64,000 nucleotides of DNA from Copromyces sp. CBS 386.78. Taxonomy: Eukaryota; Ascomycota; Sordariomycetes; Sordariales; Sordariaceae. Below, piece by piece: positions 10,894-19,849 of this stretch. The DNA lies in contig MU839090.1 of assembly GCA_030685235.1 (NCBI GenBank), positions 186,001 to 250,000 of the forward strand. The letters run 5' to 3'. The notes under the pieces are model-generated. The model was not told the origin of the DNA, searched no databases, and saw only the letters and a program-made list of their open reading frames with translations. The stretch's first letter is position 1. Each line of letters begins with the position of its first letter. Made by a program: the position numbers and the translations under genes.

Positions 10894-11390
10894 TTTGCGT
10901 GGTTATATCGAGATTGAGTAAGATTTCGGTTCTCCCACTCAAGTGTGCAACACGACGCAAGGTTTGACGATGTTTATAATGTCGATGTTTCGATGTCTGA
11001 GGGGAGGAGATGATGACGATGAACCGGCTGTGGTCGGGATGTTAACCTATATGAATGGAAGGCCTTATCGATAAGATTCGCCACCACCGGCAGCAACCTA
11101 ATGCCCCGGGCCTGTGTTACAGATGAGGCAGCTGACGACTAACATGCAAGTAAACGAGCTCAGCGGGAGACCCAATGCTTCGATTGGTGCATGGGCGGGC
11201 CGGCAGCTGGCAGTGCTGCGGCGGAGCCGGAAATCTAGTGCAAATCCAGGTGGGGTCGAGCCCTCCTCCTCGTCCCCAACCCGGCCCATCTTATCGGCCG
11301 CCCCACACGGATTGGCTTGCAGTTTTAAACCCCAAAATTTCTCCCAAGCTCCAAGCTTCGACTTCTTTTCTTCTTCCTAACCAGGAAAGT
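10894..11390. promoter_or_regulatory. divergent promoter region of snoRNA host and 459-aa gene
   Basis: About 500 bp separates the ATG of the minus-strand gene from the first exon of the plus-strand snoRNA host. No coding region is seen. Promoter function is inferred from the divergent arrangement; no individual element is claimed. Confidence 0.45.
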
Positions 11391-11514
11391 TTGGAGCGTC
11401 GGTCGCGCGCGCGACAAGTTATTTTGTCGCCGGCACTGATGCTTCAGACTTCATTCCACAGCAAGGTAAGAACAGCAACTTCTTGTTATCCCTCCCTGCC
11501 TGCTGCGCACGCAA

Positions 11515-11604
11515 TTTGCTACTGTGATGACTATTCACGAACAATCCAATTCTTACCTAGCCCATGGGGACTCCAATTTACTCTAGAATTACCCTGAGAG
11601 CAAA
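11515..11604 (+). ncRNA. C/D box snoRNA in host intron 1 (18S, human A159 site)
   Basis: Terminal stem TTTGCT (11515-11520) with AGCAAA (11599-11604), C box GTGATGA (11524-11530) and D box CTGA (11594-11597). The 13 nt just before the D box (11581-11593, CTCTAGAATTACC) are fully complementary to the universal 18S stretch GGTAATTCTAGAG. The base five positions upstream of D pairs with the second A of GGTAA, which by my count of the human sequence is A159, a site methylated under human SNORD45. I know of no yeast snoRNA for this site. The snoRNA end lies 45 nt upstream of the branch site. Confidence 0.88.
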
Positions 11605-11781
11605 ATTGGCAGCAAGGCTTGTTGGTATCGCTTGGTCATGAACTTGATGCTAACTTTCTGCCTCCAGTGCTGGTGTCTTTCATCAAAGGTCAAATGACAA
11701 CCGTTCTGGTTGCTCTCCATGATCTCATTTCTTCACACATCAAAAGGTTTGTGGCAACATCTCTTTCTCTTTCTTGCCCCC

Positions 11782-11873
11782 ATCCACCGTGATGATAAAT
11801 GTACAACAGGGATTCCTCAATCTTAATACACCATGTAGAGTTTGTAACTAGTTTCAGCCTTGTCTGATTGGAT
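11782..11873 (+). ncRNA. snR41: C/D box snoRNA in host intron 2 (snR41-like, 18S G1126)
   Basis: Terminal stem ATCCA (11782-11786) with TGGAT (11869-11873), C box GTGATGA (11789-11795), D box CTGA (11864-11867). The guide 11850-11862 (AGTTTCAGCCTTG) is complementary over 13 nt to 18S CAAGGCTGAAACT, just before the universal AAACTTAAAGG. The plus-five rule points to the G of GCAAG, which corresponds to yeast Gm1126, a target of snR41. The snoRNA end is 47 nt upstream of the GCTAAC branch site. The second yeast snR41 guide was not found here. Confidence 0.85.
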
Positions 11874-11968
11874 ACACAATCATCTATCGCTTGTTTCATG
11901 CCTTTGTTCTAACACATTTGCTAACTCGCGACTTGTCAGGTATGCCCATGGCTCACTATCACCATCCT

Positions 11969-12109
11969 GGCACTATGACGAAGATTTGAACGAACGGGCG
12001 GACATAAATGAAGCCTCTCTGTCTTCGTCCATCAAAGCAGGACTGTACATCCTGTGGGCGGGGTTCAGGGAGAAATTCTTGCTGAGAACTCGTCAGCTGA
12101 TTTCGTGCC
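11969..12109 (+). ncRNA. snR70: long C/D-like snoRNA in host intron 3 (candidate snR70 orthologue)
   Basis: Stem GGCAC (11969-11973) with GTGCC (12105-12109), C-like box ATGACGA (11975-11981, one mismatch) and D box CTGA (12097-12100). The octamer ACGGGCGG (11994-12001) is complementary to the decoding-site sequence CCGCCCGT of 18S. Counted from a degenerate D' box CATA (12003-12006), it would guide the base equivalent to yeast Cm1639, the snR70 target. Yeast snR70 is also unusually long. The 3' end is 49 nt from the ACTAAC branch, matching its neighbours. Against this, a strong hairpin (GACGAAGA 11977-11984 / TCTTCGTC 12022-12029) followed by an ANANNA-like AAAGCA (12034-12039) could instead mean an H/ACA RNA. 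Confidence 0.55.
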
Positions 12110-12209
12110 CTTGCACCATCTCTTGTCAACACATCAGAACGTCTTGGGGATTTGTGGACTAACATGCCAATCCGCAGGTAATAACTTCTTCGCATTCGCA
12201 TTCTCTCTT

Positions 12210-12300
12210 TTATTATTATATGATGAGACGATATTCACACTGTTTGACCTTCCTTCGGGTTGGAATGAACACTAAACAAAATCTGATTTAATGAGGTATG
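12210..12300 (+). ncRNA. snR51: C/D box snoRNA in host intron 4 (snR51-like, 25S U2729 and 18S A100)
   Basis: C box ATGATGA (12220-12226). The guide TATTCACACTG (12232-12242), upstream of a D'-like TTGA (12244-12247), is complementary to 25S CAGTGTGAATA; by my count the plus-five base is yeast U2729, a target of snR51. A second complementarity, CTGATTTAATGAG (12283-12295), matches 18S around A100 over 13 nt, the other snR51 target. It begins with the only CTGA in this part, so either this CTGA is the D box and the match runs into the 3' flank, or the RNA extends to about 12300 with a degenerate D box. The terminal stem is weak, so both ends are uncertain. Confidence 0.72.
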
Positions 12301-12606
12301 TTCTTATGCCGCATTCTCGCTCGTGATGGGCTTTTTTGCTAACTCGTCTCAACAGACTGAAAATAATCTTTTCGAACTCCGCTTCGTTTGCCATACCGAA
12401 TATCTGGCAGAGGCTAACAGTTTCCCAGTTCTAGGCATTCCTTCGAGCAATTGGCATTGGGGTTGGGGGCGTTTGGGTGTTTGGGAAGCATCATCTGAAT
12501 TCATGCTCTTTTCAATACTTTGATCTGATCTTTGTTGTGCCCAGTCCCATGTGATGAATGTGTATCCTGAATACTCCGCCCCATTTATGTTTGACCATGT
12601 ACTTCT

Positions 12607-14376
12607 TCATCGCCTCACCTGCAACCTTGCGTTCCAACCGACGATGCAGCGTATTAGGTCCCAATCACCGTTATTCCCAACCCAATCTGTCACTACGATA
12701 CCAGTCCCAGCGTCGCCCACGGTAAGCTCACCCGGTTGCTTTTGAGGAGCTCCGTGACCCATAGACAGATACTCTATCATGGACGGGTTGATCTTCGCAG
12801 CGATCTTCTCAGGCCAGCAACTCGCATTGAAGAAGTTGCTGCCAGTCAGAAAGTTGATAAACAGAGGCAACGGACCTCCAGCAGCTTCCGATCCCGGCAT
12901 GCCCTGTGGCACAAACACCTGCTGAGCCGCCCTCATCAACTCCTCCCTCGCAAACCCAATCTTCTTCTCGATATGCTGCGTCTGCCCAACCTCATAATAA
13001 TCCTGGATCCGAATCCTCCCGCTCCCACACGTTCCGTCCGCGCAGTTATCAGGCCACACCGACCCGTCAATCCCCATCCCCGAAGCCTGCAGACTCGGGT
13101 CCACGTGAAAGCGCCTCACCAGGACGATGCGTCCCCGCGCCTGCTCCAGCGTCGGAATCTCAGGCTTGGTATACCACCTATCCGGCGTCAGATAGCGGGC
13201 GGCTAGGTAAGTAGATAAGTTCTGATCTGTCCCGCGCCCCGTGCCCTCGCGCTTGATCGACATCAACACCGTCTCGGATGGATTGGCGTCCAGAAAGGCG
13301 TAGCATTCTGAGAGCAGGTCGTGGAAGTACCTGGTTCCTGACAAGGCGATGGGGAAGGCGGAGTGGACTAGGCTGAGGTTGGGCCCTTTGGTCTTGTCTT
13401 TGTAGCTTGGTTCCGGAGGGGCCTGCGGCGAGAGTTCGGGCTGGGGAGCGGGCGGGTTGGTGTCTGTCGGTGTCTCGGCTGGGTCCGTCTTTGTCGCCGA
13501 AGTGGTAGGCGAGATGGGGAAGGCGCCGGGTATAGAGTCGGGCGTGTCTAAGCGGGGGGGAGCGGTTTTGGTAGGCGACGGGGACCGGGAGGAGGGTGAA
13601 GGGCAGGAAACTCGCACGTCTAGGAAGCGCACGCCGTTGTCGAGTTGTTCGCGGACGGAGACAGCTTGGCAGCGTACGGAGGGGAGGGCGACGTAGCAGG
13701 TTGGACTGTTGTGCGTGCCGGGGATGCTGAGGGCTGATAAGGGGTAAGATGGGTCGAGCTCGGCCATCCAGCGGTTGAGGTGGGCGGAGCTGAAGATGGC
13801 GAGGAAGGAGTGCTGGGGCATGTAGATGAGGGTGAATTCGCGATCGGGTGGGGAGATTTGCTGGTCTTGTGGTGGTGGGTTGGCTTTCATGACGATGCTG
13901 CGCGGTGAGGGGCCGGGGATGGAGACGGAGTATGTGTATGGCGTGTTTGGCTCGGCGAAGGTGAGGCAGAGAGATTCGCCTTTGGAGGCATCGGGTAGTG
14001 GGATTGAGGTCTCATGTTCGGAGAAGGGCTGGATGTTAACATCCGTTATGTCTTGCTTAGTGACTGGTTCCTTGGCCGCGCCGTTGAGGTCCGTTGCCGC
14101 GGCGGTTGGCGCCGACTTGGGTTTCCCGGTAATCCGAGACGTGATCTTTGCCAACCCGTTCGGCTTGCGAGCCTTGGTAGGGTCCTCGTGGCGCTCCACT
14201 TCCTTCAGCTCGAGCGGCGTGATGGTTAGGTTGCGGATGGTGAGATTCCCCATCTTGACTATCTTGGCTGTGGTGTCGATCCGACGGTTCCGCCGGGTTG
14301 ATGATGGTAATAGTATGGGTACGGTAGCAGCCTTATGCGGTATAGCATATGCTCTCGTCTCGAGGTAGCTGGACAT
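12607..14376 (-). CDS. PI-PLC X-domain-like phosphodiesterase
   Basis: Single exon, 589 residues from ATG 14376. The ATG at 14253 (MGNLTIRNLTITPLELKEVE) may be the true start, because the conserved family sequence begins there and its context is better. An N-terminal beta-rich lipid-binding-like part (to about residue 200) precedes the catalytic TIM barrel. SIPGTHNSPTCY contains the first catalytic His (residue 222), GVRFLDVRVS the metal/active-site region, and NLSLVHSAFPI the second catalytic His. A Pro/Ser/Thr-rich insertion of about 70 residues splits the barrel. The group resembles bacterial PI-PLC and cleaves phosphatidylinositol without Ca2+; no signal peptide is evident. The substrate is not proven. 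Confidence 0.88.
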   Translation of the reverse strand: MSSYLETRAYAIPHKAATVPILLPSSTRRNRRIDTTAKIVKMGNLTIRNLTITPLELKEVERHEDPTKARKPNGLAKITSRITGKPKSAPTAAATDLNGAAKEPVTKQDITDVNIQPFSEHETSIPLPDASKGESLCLTFAEPNTPYTYSVSIPGPSPRSIVMKANPPPQDQQISPPDREFTLIYMPQHSFLAIFSSAHLNRWMAELDPSYPLSALSIPGTHNSPTCYVALPSVRCQAVSVREQLDNGVRFLDVRVSCPSPSSRSPSPTKTAPPRLDTPDSIPGAFPISPTTSATKTDPAETPTDTNPPAPQPELSPQAPPEPSYKDKTKGPNLSLVHSAFPIALSGTRYFHDLLSECYAFLDANPSETVLMSIKREGTGRGTDQNLSTYLAARYLTPDRWYTKPEIPTLEQARGRIVLVRRFHVDPSLQASGMGIDGSVWPDNCADGTCGSGRIRIQDYYEVGQTQHIEKKIGFAREELMRAAQQVFVPQGMPGSEAAGGPLPLFINFLTGSNFFNASCWPEKIAAKINPSMIEYLSMGHGAPQKQPGELTVGDAGTGIVVTDWVGNNGDWDLIRCIVGWNARLQVRR

Positions 14377-16106
14377 GGAAGTCCTTTCTCGTCTTTTTCA
14401 AGACCAACCGTGGTTATCAGACTGCCTTATCTTTTCGCCCCTGAGTCTACTCCTGAGCTGAGCTTGCGTGACGTTGTACAACTGGGATGAACTCGTCAGA
14501 GAGGTGCATATAAAAATTCCGAGCGCGCAGATTGTGATGATATGTTTACGCTATTTCGTCGGAGAAAGAGGCAACATCTACTTAATCCATGATATCTTAC
14601 ATGTTCAGATGTCTGTTCGTCTGACTTAAGCTTCTGGAAGCTTGCAAAAGTCGTAACTGATGTTTCTTTGGGATGGACGCGGTTGAGGTTATTCTCTTGG
14701 CTGGATAGATCAAGCACGATAAGAATGGAATAATGTCATTGGAGGCAAAATCGGCTAGCAAAGTCAATAATGTTTTGTTTTTGATATTCAAGGTTCATCT
14801 TGGTGAAGATCTTCGATGAGTTGGAAAGAGCTAAAACCAAACTCCTGAGCTACACCGCATTCCCCGGAAAGTAAAATGAGGTTCGGCTTTTCGTCCACAT
14901 TTGTGAAGGCAATAATGCGCAGTGACGTAAACAAGCCACAGCCATCAACATAACCCCCAGCACAGTATGTATGGTACACTACCTATACCTTGTGAAAACT
15001 ATCGAAGACGGCTCATGACATGTTTCAAGAAAATCCGATAAACATTGCCTGATCTTTTCAAGCCCCTCATTTAGGGCTGAATATATTTTCGTTGATCTCT
15101 GGAGGTACATGTTGATGAGGCGTCTGAGGTAGTGGCCAGTGGGGCTCCACGCCGAATGAAATGCGAATAGAAACGAACCACGAACTTCACAAAGTGTCGA
15201 ATATCGCCAATGAAGAGCCAAACATTTCTAGAAGAGATGAAGAGCATGTCATCCGGGGGTTTGACGGCATATGAACTACATATGTTGCTCGACTTTGTGA
15301 GAACAGCCCAAAGATCGAAGGCCAGACGATAAACACAACTGACTGCCGGCTTCAATTCTTCGAAACCTTCCTGAGAGTCACCAACTGCAACCATAATAAT
15401 CAAAACGATACTGCGAAGGTTATGATGAGAACTCCCGTCGCCGCCAAGCTCCGCGATCCCCGCGTACGTCCGGGAGGTCCTGCAGGTCTCTCGAATCTCA
15501 TGTTGAGCCTCAATATCGTGAGTAAGCAAAGGGGATTCGAAGCGCGCTCTTCTTGGGTTCCTATGCGGGGACTGTCACTCTGAGGACCGAATCTCATCTA
15601 ACATGCAGGAACCAATTGCAACTTCATGAAGGTACGCCGACTAGGCCCAAATTGCTTCAACTTCGCTATCGACTAGGTACGGTGTTTCCCCAAGTTGAAA
15701 TGCTCATGATATGCCATTTACCGGATTGCCAAATGGTTGAGGACTAGACAATGACCGGTATCGTCAGGGTAGGCCGTTCAACACGGAGGTAGCAGTCTTG
15801 GTATCGGACGTCCGCAAGATGGTTATTAACCCAAGGCCGGACGTCGTCTGGATAAATGCAGCGCAATATGAAGCCTACCAGCTGGGACGACAACCGCACA
15901 ATAGCCGGGTTTTCGGTGCCGACCTCACTTCACGTTCGGCATCAAGCCGAAGTTCGAGAACTACGACCGTGTATCCATGGAGAGGTTTTGAGGAGTATAA
16001 AGAGATGGGAAGTCGTCGCGAAGGAAGCGGTGATGTCGGCCATCGAAGCTGAGCATCGCCAACCCTGCAGCCACAACAAAACAAACACTCCAACCTCTTA
16101 GACAAA
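14377..16106. other. intergenic region with a possible gene remnant
   Basis: A 1.7 kb region of lower GC between the phosphodiesterase and the secreted NTF2-like gene. Apart from the minus-strand remnant listed separately, nothing is supported. A lone GTGATGA near 14533 with CTGA about 85 nt later lacks a terminal stem. Confidence 0.45.
14979..15394 (-). pseudogene. possible gene remnant, helical fragment
   Basis: On the minus strand an open frame from ATG 15394 (MVAVGDSQEGFEELKPAVSC) reads plausibly as protein through a region with IRHFVKFV. Joining across a possible small intron ending in a CTCAG acceptor near 15124 leads into INMYLQRSTKIYSALNEGLE and then a stop at 14979. The composition resembles helical N-terminal parts of fungal NACHT/STAND proteins, but I do not recognise a family, and no domain follows. 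No good start, donor or downstream exon was found, so this is at best a decayed fragment and may be chance. Confidence 0.22.
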
Positions 16107-16628
16107 ATGCGCTTTTCAGTTTTCGCCGACGCAGCCTTTGCCAGCTCGGCACTGGCAATCCCCTCACTGGCCTCAGCCATTGCTCCCCGTCAAGAGGGTG
16201 CCTGCCTAACCAAGGCCGAAGCCAAAGACATCGTGGACATCTACGTCCAGCTGATCGCCAACTACACGGACGAGGTGTGCGCCAAGTACTGCGCCTCGGA
16301 CTTCGTCGACCGGTCCGACAGCATCAACACCTTCATCTTCACGCCCCTTGGCGAGCCGACCTTTGCGACCAAGGAGATTTTCATGGCGGCGCAGAACGCG
16401 AACCCGCCCTTCCCCGTCGTCGTCGACAGCATCGATGCCGTCGACTGCGAAGCCGTCGCACTCCGCTGGCACGCTACCTTTGGCGCTGCCAACCTCCCCA
16501 GCAAGGGCATCACCATCATCGGCACGACCAAGCGCGAGGGATATGCGCAGATCAAGAGCCTCGATGTCGAGTTCAACAGCTTGATCTGGCTCCTCAACAT
16601 GGGTGGCAACTACACTTGGGAGGGTTAG
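16107..16628 (+). CDS. small secreted NTF2-like domain protein
   Basis: Single exon of 173 residues; the start has a good context (GACAAAATGC). Residues 1-24 are a signal peptide (MRFSVFADAAFASSALAIPS) with a probable cleavage after an Ala-rich stretch and a propeptide-like APRQ. The rest resembles the SnoaL/NTF2-like fold, about 130 residues: an initial helix (AEAKDIVDIYVQLIANYTDE), then strands with conserved YCASDFVDRSDSINTF, a LRWHATF strand and a final FNSLIWLLNMGGNYTWEG. Such secreted fungal proteins have no assigned reaction. It could be a cell-surface or effector-like protein; neither is shown by sequence. Confidence 0.8.
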   Translation: MRFSVFADAAFASSALAIPSLASAIAPRQEGACLTKAEAKDIVDIYVQLIANYTDEVCAKYCASDFVDRSDSINTFIFTPLGEPTFATKEIFMAAQNANPPFPVVVDSIDAVDCEAVALRWHATFGAANLPSKGITIIGTTKREGYAQIKSLDVEFNSLIWLLNMGGNYTWEG

Positions 16629-19012
16629 ACTTTGTAAGAGGGCAAACGTCATGTGAGGGGCTTCAAGAACGCAGATCTAGCTTCGCCACATGGAATTTGA
16701 TGCTCGGTTTCGCAATCGGAAAGGTGGGAGCTGGAAGGCGGCTGCACATCAGGGTGATCTTTGCTTGACGAGGGAGAAGGAGGTGCAAACTTGAGGTCAT
16801 AACACCGCGGGTTCGATTCTGGAGTTGATGTTGTTACCTGTTTGTACAATGCTTTTTGTTTAGTGAAAAATCAATGGAGTTGTTGTTCAAGCGTCGTGCA
16901 AGCTGGGAACAATCCATTCCGTGTAACAGGCCAACGGCCTCACCGGCCGAGACGACACACTCGACGTGATGTTGTTAAAAAGTTGGTAAAACCCAATGGT
17001 ATTGCTGCGTCTGTTTTCCATTAAATGTTTTATTCCCACGCTTTTCCGTTGCCGTTGTTGGTATCTCCGTACCTGGACTGTAGGGCTGCATGGTGACATG
17101 TGGGACAACATCGGGGAATCGCAGGTTTGATGGGGTGTTTGCCAGTGACAATCAAACCATGTTCTCGACTCTTGGCAACACGGCCTGAACGTCGAAATTT
17201 GAAGTTCGAGAAAAGACCTCGCATGAGTCTCTGGGATATTGAACGTCTGAAGAGGTCGACTTTGACCAGCGAGGGAGGCTTGAAAAAGGTTCCATCGTGA
17301 GCTGCTTCTTGGCGAGAGGATGGGCTTGGAAAGGCGGGCGAGTTACCAACGGACTGGATCTTGAGAAATGTGACTTCGAAATGCCCCTGCATGAGGATGG
17401 TGTAGGGCGCTTGGTGAGGCGCCTGAGTTGAGCGACTGAGTAGTTAGGAATAGATGAGGTTACTTTTCATGCTGCGTTTGTAGTACTGAGGCGTACCGTA
17501 TGTCCGAAGGATTGTGATCTTCAACTTTGTTCAGTGCCATGAAGAAGCCTCTGTTGACCAGAAGGAGTCATGTAATTGCATTCCAGGAATACTCGCCTCG
17601 ACCATGGATGGAATTCAATATGAAATCATGCGCCGGCTTGTGGGCGAAGGGTAAGACGTGCCGCCGTCTTGGCCGCCAATCGCGGAAGGGGAGAAACGCC
17701 GGCGGGAGAAGGTTGAGAACCTTCAACGGTTGCTGGGTTGAGGACTTAAAATTTCAAGACCTGAGTGGAGACTCAGGTACCCTGATGAAGACATCCAATT
17801 GCCAGCCGAGGTGCCGTTACCAGGCTGGCCCACCGTGCAGAAGCTGCTTGACCCTTGCAGAACACCGAGCCCAATGCGTCAAACGCCGCAGGCATCTACG
17901 CGCTTTGATTGGTCTGTCCCAACAGTGACCAATCGGGTCTCGGTTCATCTCCCCTTTTTAAATTTGAAGGTTCTGCCTCGCATTCGCAACTCGCCAGGCT
18001 CGCAAATGCCCGTGACAAGGGACTTCTGGGCAAGACAAGCACTCGAGCGCCGATGATCCTTGGTCGCGTAGAAGCTTGAGCGAGTCTGGTGATGTGACTG
18101 ACCACTCAGTTGACGTCGACGGCAACTCCAGACCTGTCTGGTCTTGCCTGGGTTGCCTCTTCAGCGTCGACCGTCCTCCGCTGGAATCATGTGCGCATCT
18201 TGTCTCCTTGTTATCCATTCTTCTGGGATAGAGATCGACCCCCGGGACGGGCAGTCGACAGGCTACACAGAGATCCCAAACGCACAGCATTTCACATCAT
18301 GTTCATTCCAATGACATGGCAAGCATCTTCAAGGACAACGGACGCATTTCGTTCCAAATTACCAGAGGATCCTCTTCCCAAGCCAGAGAGGTTGTCAACC
18401 CCACAGCATGAAATGGTGAAACTGGAGCGCTTCTAAGGTTACCCGCCCAGTGGGCAGCCCGTCCATGAGGATCCCCTTCCCAACCGATTCCTTGGGACCC
18501 TGGACTGCCTGACCGAAATGAAGGGGCCCCTTGGATATCCAGATTCCTGAAATTCCGTGGCTGCGGAGGAAGCCTGGGAATCAGAATGTGGGAAGGGGGG
18601 CGTGAAAAGTTTCATTGGCATACGGCGCAGCGCCTGTAAGCTTGTTGTCCATTTTGTATGTCGTTAGTGCAGCGTTGCACCGAGGAAACCTTCACTTGTC
18701 CCATTTCAGTATTTTCTCATATTCCCGCCTTCCCCCCCTTCCTCTCCGCACTCCCTTCGTCCTTCCATTCTTTTCGGCTTCGCCTCTTCATCCGGCGTTC
18801 GTAATTTTGCCTTAGCTTGTGGTCATCGTCGCCGTTGTCACTCATTTAGTTACAACATATATACAACAGTCACTCCTTCAGTCTTTCTCTTCACTGCCTT
18901 TGCAGCCTACCGATCTTTTCAGATATCTGTCATTGAACCATTTTAGTGGCCCAGTCCCAGCAAACATCATCACATTTACCAACAAGGTCACCAACTCGAT
19001 ATAATAATCAAG
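16629..19012. other. intergenic region, promoter of GPI protein gene
   Basis: 2.4 kb without a supported gene. The segment 18660-18880 is rich in T and C and probably is promoter/5' UTR of the downstream gene. A tRNA B-box-like GGTTCGATTC at about 16809 has no matching T-stem. Open frames of up to 133 codons show no family features. Confidence 0.45.
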
Positions 19013-19849
19013 ATGCGTTTCTCCGTCGCCGCCGTCCTCGCTTTTGCGACCGCTGTCTTCGCCCAAACCGATGGCTTTGATGTCATCTCCAACCCGTATG
19101 CCGGCGAGAAGGTGCTTGCTGGCAAGCCCTGTGAGATCAAGTGGGCGCCCTCGACCGACCCCAAGTTCCAGGGTACCGTCCGTATCGATGTCCTTGGAGG
19201 CGCCACCCCTCAGTCGTTGGACATTGTTGGAGAAGTTGCCAGTGAGTAGCCATGGCCCTATGCACGTAACCATAAGAAGTGTACTAACCAATATCTCACA
19301 GCCGGCCTTGACGGCAGCAAGGGTTCTTACAAGTGGAACGTCGACCCTAAGCTTGGTACCGCCAACACCTACGGTATCAAGATCACCTTGGAGTCCAACG
19401 AGAAGACCTTCCAGTACTCGTTCCCCTTCCATATCATTGGCGGCATTGTCGACTCTGACGATGCCACCACCGTTGTTGTTCCCACCACCACTGCCGCTGG
19501 CACCGCTAAGCCTCTGACCGTCACCGCTCCTGCCACCACCGCTCCTGCCACCACCAAGGCTGCCACCACCACCGCCAAGGGCTCCGATGCCGCCGAGACC
19601 ACCTCCGTTGCCGCTACTGGTTCCGCTTCCGGCTCTGCCAGTGACGACGCCTCCGCTTCCGGTGCCGTTTCCTCCTTCAGCACCGTCGTCAGCGCCTCTG
19701 CCTCCGCCGAGGTTTCTTCCACCTCTGACGTCGTCGCTACCGCCTCCGCCTCTTCCACTAGCGCTGTCGCCACTGGCGGCGCTGCTGCCTTTGGCGCCAG
19801 CACCGGTGCTCTCCTCGGTGGTGTCGCCATGGCCCTCTTCGCCCTCTAA
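19013..19849 (+). CDS. GPI-anchored Ser/Thr-rich protein with Kre9/Knh1-like domain
   Basis: Two exons, 19013-19241 and 19302-19849, give 258 residues; the intron has GTGAGT, an ACTAAC branch and CACAG. There is a signal peptide (MRFSVAAVLAFATAVFA), then a Kre9/Knh1-type N-terminal domain (FDVISNPYAGEKVLAG, CEIKWAPSTDPKFQGTVRID, IVGEVA across the splice, YKWNVDP, YGIKITLES). From about residue 125 the chain is Ser/Thr/Ala-rich and likely O-mannosylated. It ends in a hydrophobic GPI-attachment tail (GALLGGVAMALFAL). The family sits at the plasma membrane/cell wall and has been linked to beta-1,6-glucan assembly; the exact role here is unknown. Confidence 0.9.

Larger units (their letters stand above)
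11391..12550 (+). ncRNA. snoRNA host transcript, multi-intron, non-coding
   Basis: Ends are approximate. Four introns with strong fungal signals can be placed: 11466-11667 (GTAAGA, GCTAAC, CCAG), a second ending at 11939 (likely donor GTTTGT at 11747; GCTAAC, TCAG), 11940-12177 (GTATGC, ACTAAC, GCAG) and 12178-12355 (GTAATA, GCTAAC, ACAG). Each carries one C/D snoRNA-like element. Exons 1 and 2 joined from the ATG at 11439 hit a stop after 18 codons, so the spliced RNA does not look coding. Introns 2, 3 and 4 touch each other with no exon between, because the only GT between each acceptor and the next snoRNA is the abutting one. Exon 1 holds a perfect hairpin (GCGACAA/TTGTCGC, 11411-11430). 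Intronic snoRNA hosts without protein product are known in Neurospora and plants. Confidence 0.72.

Noticed and set aside
12296..12355. 60-nt intron with its own GTATGT donor
   Set aside because: The GT overlaps the proposed end of snoRNA 4. A longer intron 12178-12355 fits the spacing of its neighbours better, though the short one is not excluded.
14525..14625. GTGATGA with CTGA 80-90 nt downstream, snoRNA-like
   Set aside because: No terminal stem next to the boxes and no rRNA complement recognised.
16795..16830. tRNA B-box-like GGTTCGATTC
   Set aside because: No T-stem pairing and no A box or cloverleaf at the right distance.
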